In this document: positions 60,939-64,000 of the stretch, one piece after another
Layout of the letters: every line of letters begins with the position of its first letter
How positions within the stretch are numbered: position 1 is the stretch's first letter
Made by a program: the position numbers and the translations under genes
The notes under the pieces: model-generated
Databases searched by the model: none
Seen by the model: the letters and a program-made list of their open reading frames with translations, nothing else
What the model was told of the DNA's origin: nothing
Assembly: GCF_900167445.1 (NCBI RefSeq)
Contig: NZ_FUZT01000002.1
Location: 124,001 to 188,000 of the forward strand
Origin: Maledivibacter halophilus
GTDB lineage: Bacteria > Bacillota > Clostridia > Peptostreptococcales > Caminicellaceae
DNA length: 64,000 nt
Direction of reading: 5' to 3'

Positions 60939-62249
60939 ATGGAATTACTTGATAAACTGAAAATATTAGCTGATGCTGCAAAATACGATGTTTCTTGTTC
61001 TTCAAGTGGAAGCTCAAGGAAGAATAGAAAGGGAGGAGTAGGTAATGCCCATGTCAGTGGTATTTGTCACAGCTGGTCCGATGATGGAAGGTGCATATCA
61101 CTTTTAAAAATACTATTTACAAATTACTGTATATACGATTGTAAGTATTGTATAAATAGAGCCTCCAATGATTTACCAAGGGCAGCCTTTACCCCCGATG
61201 AGGTTGTGAATCTGACTATTAATTTTTATAGAAGAAATTATATTGAGGGACTTTTTTTAAGCTCGGCTATTTATAAAAATCCCAATTTTACCATGGAATT
61301 GTTACTGGAAACAGTTAAAAAGCTTAGAGAAGAAGCTAAGTTTAATGGATACATACACCTAAAGGCTATCCCAGGTGCTGACCCAATTCTTATTGAAAAA
61401 GCTGGACTATACGCAGATAGAATGAGTGTGAATATTGAACTTCCTTCTGATCAGGGACTCAAGCTTTTGGCTCCCCAAAAGAAAAGAGAAGCTATAATAA
61501 GACCCATGGGACTTATTACATCAAAGATTATACAAAATATTGACGATAGAAAGAAATATAGGAAAGCTTTTAAATTTGTACCAGCTGGTCAATCAACTCA
61601 ATTAATCGTTGGAGCCACAAATGACAATGACTTAAATATTTTAACCTTAACAGAAGCTTTGTATAACCAATTTAAATTAAAAAGAGTATATTATTCGGCA
61701 TATATTCCTATAACAAGCCATCCTAATCTTCCAGCCATTTCGGCTCCACCTCTATTAAGGGAGCATAGGCTTTACCAGGCCGATTGGCTTTTAAGATTTT
61801 ATGGATTTAAAGCTAATGAGCTTCTAAATGGAGGAAATCCTAATTTTGATGAAAATCTTGATCCAAAATGTGATTGGGCTATTAGAAATATTCATAGATT
61901 TCCAGTAGAAATAAACAAGGCCGATTATGGAATGCTCCTTAGAATTCCTGGTATAGGTGTAAAATCAGCTAGGAGAATCATAGCAGCAAGAAGATTTTCA
62001 TTTTTAAGCTATGATGATTTAAAGAAAATGGGGGTAGTTTTAAAAAGAGCCAAATACTTTATAACTTGTAAGGGAAAATATCATGGAATAAGAAATATGA
62101 ATGAATATACAGTGAAACAGGAAATAATTATGAATAATATTAACAAAAAACCTAAAGATGATGGTCATCAGCTCTCTCTTTTTTCTCTTTATCCAAATAT
62201 CTTTTATTCCCAGGATAAAAGCTTGCCTAAAATAACGGAGAAAAACTAA
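60939..62249 (+). CDS. Putative DNA modification/repair radical SAM protein (TIGR03916-like)
   Basis: The 436-residue protein has the radical SAM cluster CIYDCKYC (Cys 64, 68 and 71), an N-terminal DVSCSSSGSSRKNRKGGVGN segment typical of this family, and FVPAGQSTQLIVGAT. A C-terminal helix-hairpin-helix (LRIPGIGVKSARRIIAARRF, residues about 330-350) is a DNA-binding motif. The family is usually linked with TIGR03915 or uracil-DNA glycosylase, and its TIGR03915-like partner overlaps its stop here. Two LexA boxes at the promoter support a role in DNA damage response. The chemistry is not known. ATG 60939 is preferred over GTG 60930, which lies in the ribosome binding site. Confidence 0.9.
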   Translation: MELLDKLKILADAAKYDVSCSSSGSSRKNRKGGVGNAHVSGICHSWSDDGRCISLLKILFTNYCIYDCKYCINRASNDLPRAAFTPDEVVNLTINFYRRNYIEGLFLSSAIYKNPNFTMELLLETVKKLREEAKFNGYIHLKAIPGADPILIEKAGLYADRMSVNIELPSDQGLKLLAPQKKREAIIRPMGLITSKIIQNIDDRKKYRKAFKFVPAGQSTQLIVGATNDNDLNILTLTEALYNQFKLKRVYYSAYIPITSHPNLPAISAPPLLREHRLYQADWLLRFYGFKANELLNGGNPNFDENLDPKCDWAIRNIHRFPVEINKADYGMLLRIPGIGVKSARRIIAARRFSFLSYDDLKKMGVVLKRAKYFITCKGKYHGIRNMNEYTVKQEIIMNNINKKPKDDGHQLSLFSLYPNIFYSQDKSLPKITEKN

Positions 62250-62986
62250 TGTTACATTATATTTTCGATGGAAGCTTTGATGGATTACTTACATCTATTT
62301 ATGAAGCCTATTATAGAAAAGAGAAACCTGAAAAGATATTATCTGAGGAGGATTATCAGGAAAGCTTATTAATAGAAAAAATACATATCGATACCGATGT
62401 TGAAAAGGCAAAAAAAGTATATAATTCAATTAAAACTAAAATATCAAATAGGGCACTTCAAAACGTATTTTATACATATCTTTCTGAAGAAAAGGATTTA
62501 GGAACCTGGATATATCAATATTTAAGACTGGGATGGAAAATTGGAAACAATATTGATTATAATATGGCAGATGATAGGGTTTTAAGAATATATAAGACAA
62601 GAAGGAAGGTAGAAAGGGAAAGACATCTATTACTAGGATTGATACGCTTTAGACGTTTGGAAAGCAATGTATATTATGCCCCCATTGAGCCTCAGTTTAA
62701 TACGGTTGGCCTTTTAGCTCCCCATTTTGTAAAGAGGCTCTCAGATCAAAACTGGGTTATACATGATGTTAAAAGAAAAATAGGAGCAGCATATAATGGC
62801 AGGGAGTGGATAATAAGGGATATAGATTTAAAGGATAAGCTGAGACTTAAAGAAGATGAGCTTATATTTCAAAACCTTTGGAAGGAATATTATAAAAGTA
62901 TAGCAATTAAAAATAGAATCAATCATAAACTTCAAAAAAGATGCATGCCAATGAAGTATTGGCGTTATCTTGTGGAGAAGAATTAA
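62249..62986 (+). CDS. TIGR03915-family putative DNA metabolism protein
   Basis: The 245-residue protein begins LHYIFDGSFDGLLTSIYEAYY, the family's characteristic start. It has RHLLLGLIRFRRLESNVYYAPIEPQFNTVGLLAPHFVKRLSDQNWVIHDVKR and YKSIAIKNRINHKLQKRCMPMKYWRYLVE at the end. It is the regular partner of the radical SAM gene upstream, with TAATG overlap showing translational coupling. Some relatives carry a fused uracil-DNA glycosylase domain; this one does not. It shares the LexA-regulated promoter. Confidence 0.9.
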   Translation: MLHYIFDGSFDGLLTSIYEAYYRKEKPEKILSEEDYQESLLIEKIHIDTDVEKAKKVYNSIKTKISNRALQNVFYTYLSEEKDLGTWIYQYLRLGWKIGNNIDYNMADDRVLRIYKTRRKVERERHLLLGLIRFRRLESNVYYAPIEPQFNTVGLLAPHFVKRLSDQNWVIHDVKRKIGAAYNGREWIIRDIDLKDKLRLKEDELIFQNLWKEYYKSIAIKNRINHKLQKRCMPMKYWRYLVEKN

Positions 62987-63073
62987 TTTAACCCAGATTA
63001 TTCATAGAAAATTTAAAACTCTGCCATGTCCTTTTGATTCTAAGACGTCCATCAAATTTTCGACGTACCGTAT

Positions 63074-63100
63074 TATTATAGATAAAATTTATCTATAATA
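63074..63100. terminator. AT-rich palindromic hairpin after the repair operon
   Basis: TATTATAGATAAA and its complement meet around a single base to give a 13-bp stem, about 90 bases after the repair operon. It is AT-only apart from two G-C pairs and is a plausible weak terminator. The rest of the 220-base gap holds no other clear signal. Confidence 0.5.
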
Positions 63101-63206
63101 AATTTTATCCTATTGATTATTTCTATAATATGTTATAAATATTGACATTGAAAGTATAAATATATATGATTTAGTAATGGAATATAGTAAAAGAGGAGGA
63201 ATATGG

Positions 63207-64000
63207 ATGAAAAAAATATTAGCTTTATTGATTGCTGCCATTATGATTTTTTCTTTTGCTGGATGTCAGCAAAAGCAAGAAAGTATTGAAACAGAAGCTC
63301 CAAAAGAAGAAATACAAAAAGACGGTAAAAAAACAGAGGACTTAGGATGGTCTTCAGAATACTATGATGCTGAAAAAATGAAGGATGTTTCATTGAATAT
63401 GTACGGTGTAACCGATAGTATTCGTCCGGTTTTAGATCAGTTTCAAGAGGATACAGGAATAAAAATAGAAAATTTAACTATGAAAAATGGTGAAATATTA
63501 CAAAGATTACAGAATGAAAAGGAATCCGGTGTGGCAATTGCTGATATATGGTTTACTGGAGGCGCAGATACATTTATAAATGCAGCTCAAAAAGGACTTT
63601 TAGTTTCATATAAATCACCACAAGGAGAAGTTTTAGAAGATGTTATGAAGGATAAAGAAGGATATTGGTATGGAACTTCACTCACCTTAGTAAATTGGGT
63701 TGTAAACAAACAATTAATAGAAGAAAAGGGGTTAAAAATTCCAGAAACCTGGGAAGATCTTTTACAGGAGGAACTAAAGGGACAAGTATCAATGTCAAAT
63801 CCTGCTTCCTCAGGAACAGCCTACAATGTAGTAAGTGCTATTTTACAAACAAAGGGTGAAGAAGAAGGATGGAAATATCTTGATAATCTTATAGAACAAG
63901 TTCCTTTCTTTACAGCAAGGGGAAGTGATCCAGCAAGGCTTGTTGTAAATGGAGAAGCTATAGTAGGCATCAATGCGAGTAATGGTGATAGGGAGCTAGA
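63207..64000 (+). CDS. ABC transporter substrate-binding lipoprotein, iron(III)/FbpA-like (3' truncated)
   Basis: The frame runs from ATG 63207 (AGAGGAGGA 6 bases upstream) to the window's end, giving about 264 residues. It has a lipoprotein signal (MKKILALLIAAIMIFSFAGC) and a family 1 solute-binding domain: LNMYGVTDSIRPVLDQFQED, IADIWFTGGADTFINAAQKGLL, VNKQLIEEKGLKIPETWEDLL, VSMSNPASSGTAYNVVSAIL. This pattern is that of Fe3+- or phosphonate-binding proteins such as FbpA/AfuA. Permease and ATPase genes probably follow beyond the window. Confidence 0.87.
   Translation, partial: MKKILALLIAAIMIFSFAGCQQKQESIETEAPKEEIQKDGKKTEDLGWSSEYYDAEKMKDVSLNMYGVTDSIRPVLDQFQEDTGIKIENLTMKNGEILQRLQNEKESGVAIADIWFTGGADTFINAAQKGLLVSYKSPQGEVLEDVMKDKEGYWYGTSLTLVNWVVNKQLIEEKGLKIPETWEDLLQEELKGQVSMSNPASSGTAYNVVSAILQTKGEEEGWKYLDNLIEQVPFFTARGSDPARLVVNGEAIVGINASNGDREL

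Noticed and set aside
63665-63859. A 64-codon plus-strand frame near the window's end
   Set aside because: It lies in another frame inside the substrate-binding lipoprotein gene, whose frame has a signal peptide, lipobox and clear family motifs.
1-64000. tRNA, rRNA, CRISPR arrays, prophage or transposase genes
   Set aside because: Looked for tRNA T-loop motifs, regularly spaced repeats and recombinase-like proteins; none was found.

Overview
This 64-kb window is AT-rich DNA from a low-GC Gram-positive anaerobe, most likely a member of the Clostridia (Tissierellales-like gut or sediment anaerobes fit, but species cannot be read from the window). Evidence is the strong AGGAGG-type ribosome binding sites, frequent GTG and TTG starts, a tungsten-type aldehyde ferredoxin oxidoreductase, a SpoIIM homologue and Firmicute-type promoters and LexA boxes. 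No rRNA, tRNA, CRISPR array, prophage or transposase gene was seen.

Layout. (1) 1-6.8 kb: osmoprotection. The end of a glycine-betaine permease and its CBS-containing ATPase, a BusR-like c-di-AMP-type repressor, then an operon of an ATP-grasp ligase and an OpuC-type importer behind a promoter full of inverted repeats. (2) 6.9-10.3 kb: a purine (guanine-type) riboswitch, an FAD-dependent oxidoreductase, an EamA exporter and a small metallophosphoesterase. (3) 10.3-22.3 kb: an 11.9-kb catabolic block (LacI regulator, BMP-family ABC importer, amidohydrolase, FucI isomerase, AraB kinase, ThuA-like protein), flanked by 41-bp direct repeats made from the 3' end of the metallophosphoesterase gene. 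(4) 22.4-29.3 kb: the MoxR/DUF58/DUF4129/DUF4350/SpoIIM/RDD membrane cluster. (5) 29.5-33.9 kb: YbaK, AOR with its ferredoxin, and a MerR-Trm112-methyltransferase fusion. (6) 34-41 kb: PTS regulator, fructose-type EIIA, EIIB and EIIC and a GH38 alpha-mannosidase, flanked by identical palindromes. (7) 41-45.4 kb: MFS transporter, phosphoesterase, AIM24 family, coiled-coil protein. (8) 45.5-52.4 kb: a secreted repeat protein, a HlyD-MacB-type export operon and a divergent two-component system that probably controls them. (9) 52.6-58.4 kb: MarR-MATE-methyltransferase x2-radical SAM cluster and a CPBP protease. (10) 58.5-64 kb: a secreted beta-propeller protein, a LexA-controlled pair of putative DNA-repair genes (radical SAM with HhH plus partner), and the start of an ABC substrate-binding lipoprotein.

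Across the window runs a family of about 118-bp MITE-like elements: four near-intact copies with terminal inverted repeats, three of them with target duplications, plus decayed remnants. They sit only between genes, including inside the PTS operon and between the riboswitch and its gene. A second, hairpin-type repeat occurs twice (34.0 and 44.8 kb). The most notable signals are the repeat-flanked catabolic islet, the MITE family, the paired LexA boxes on the radical-SAM repair operon, and matching 11-bp-phased ATCAC repeats placed identically before two promoters next to the two-component system.
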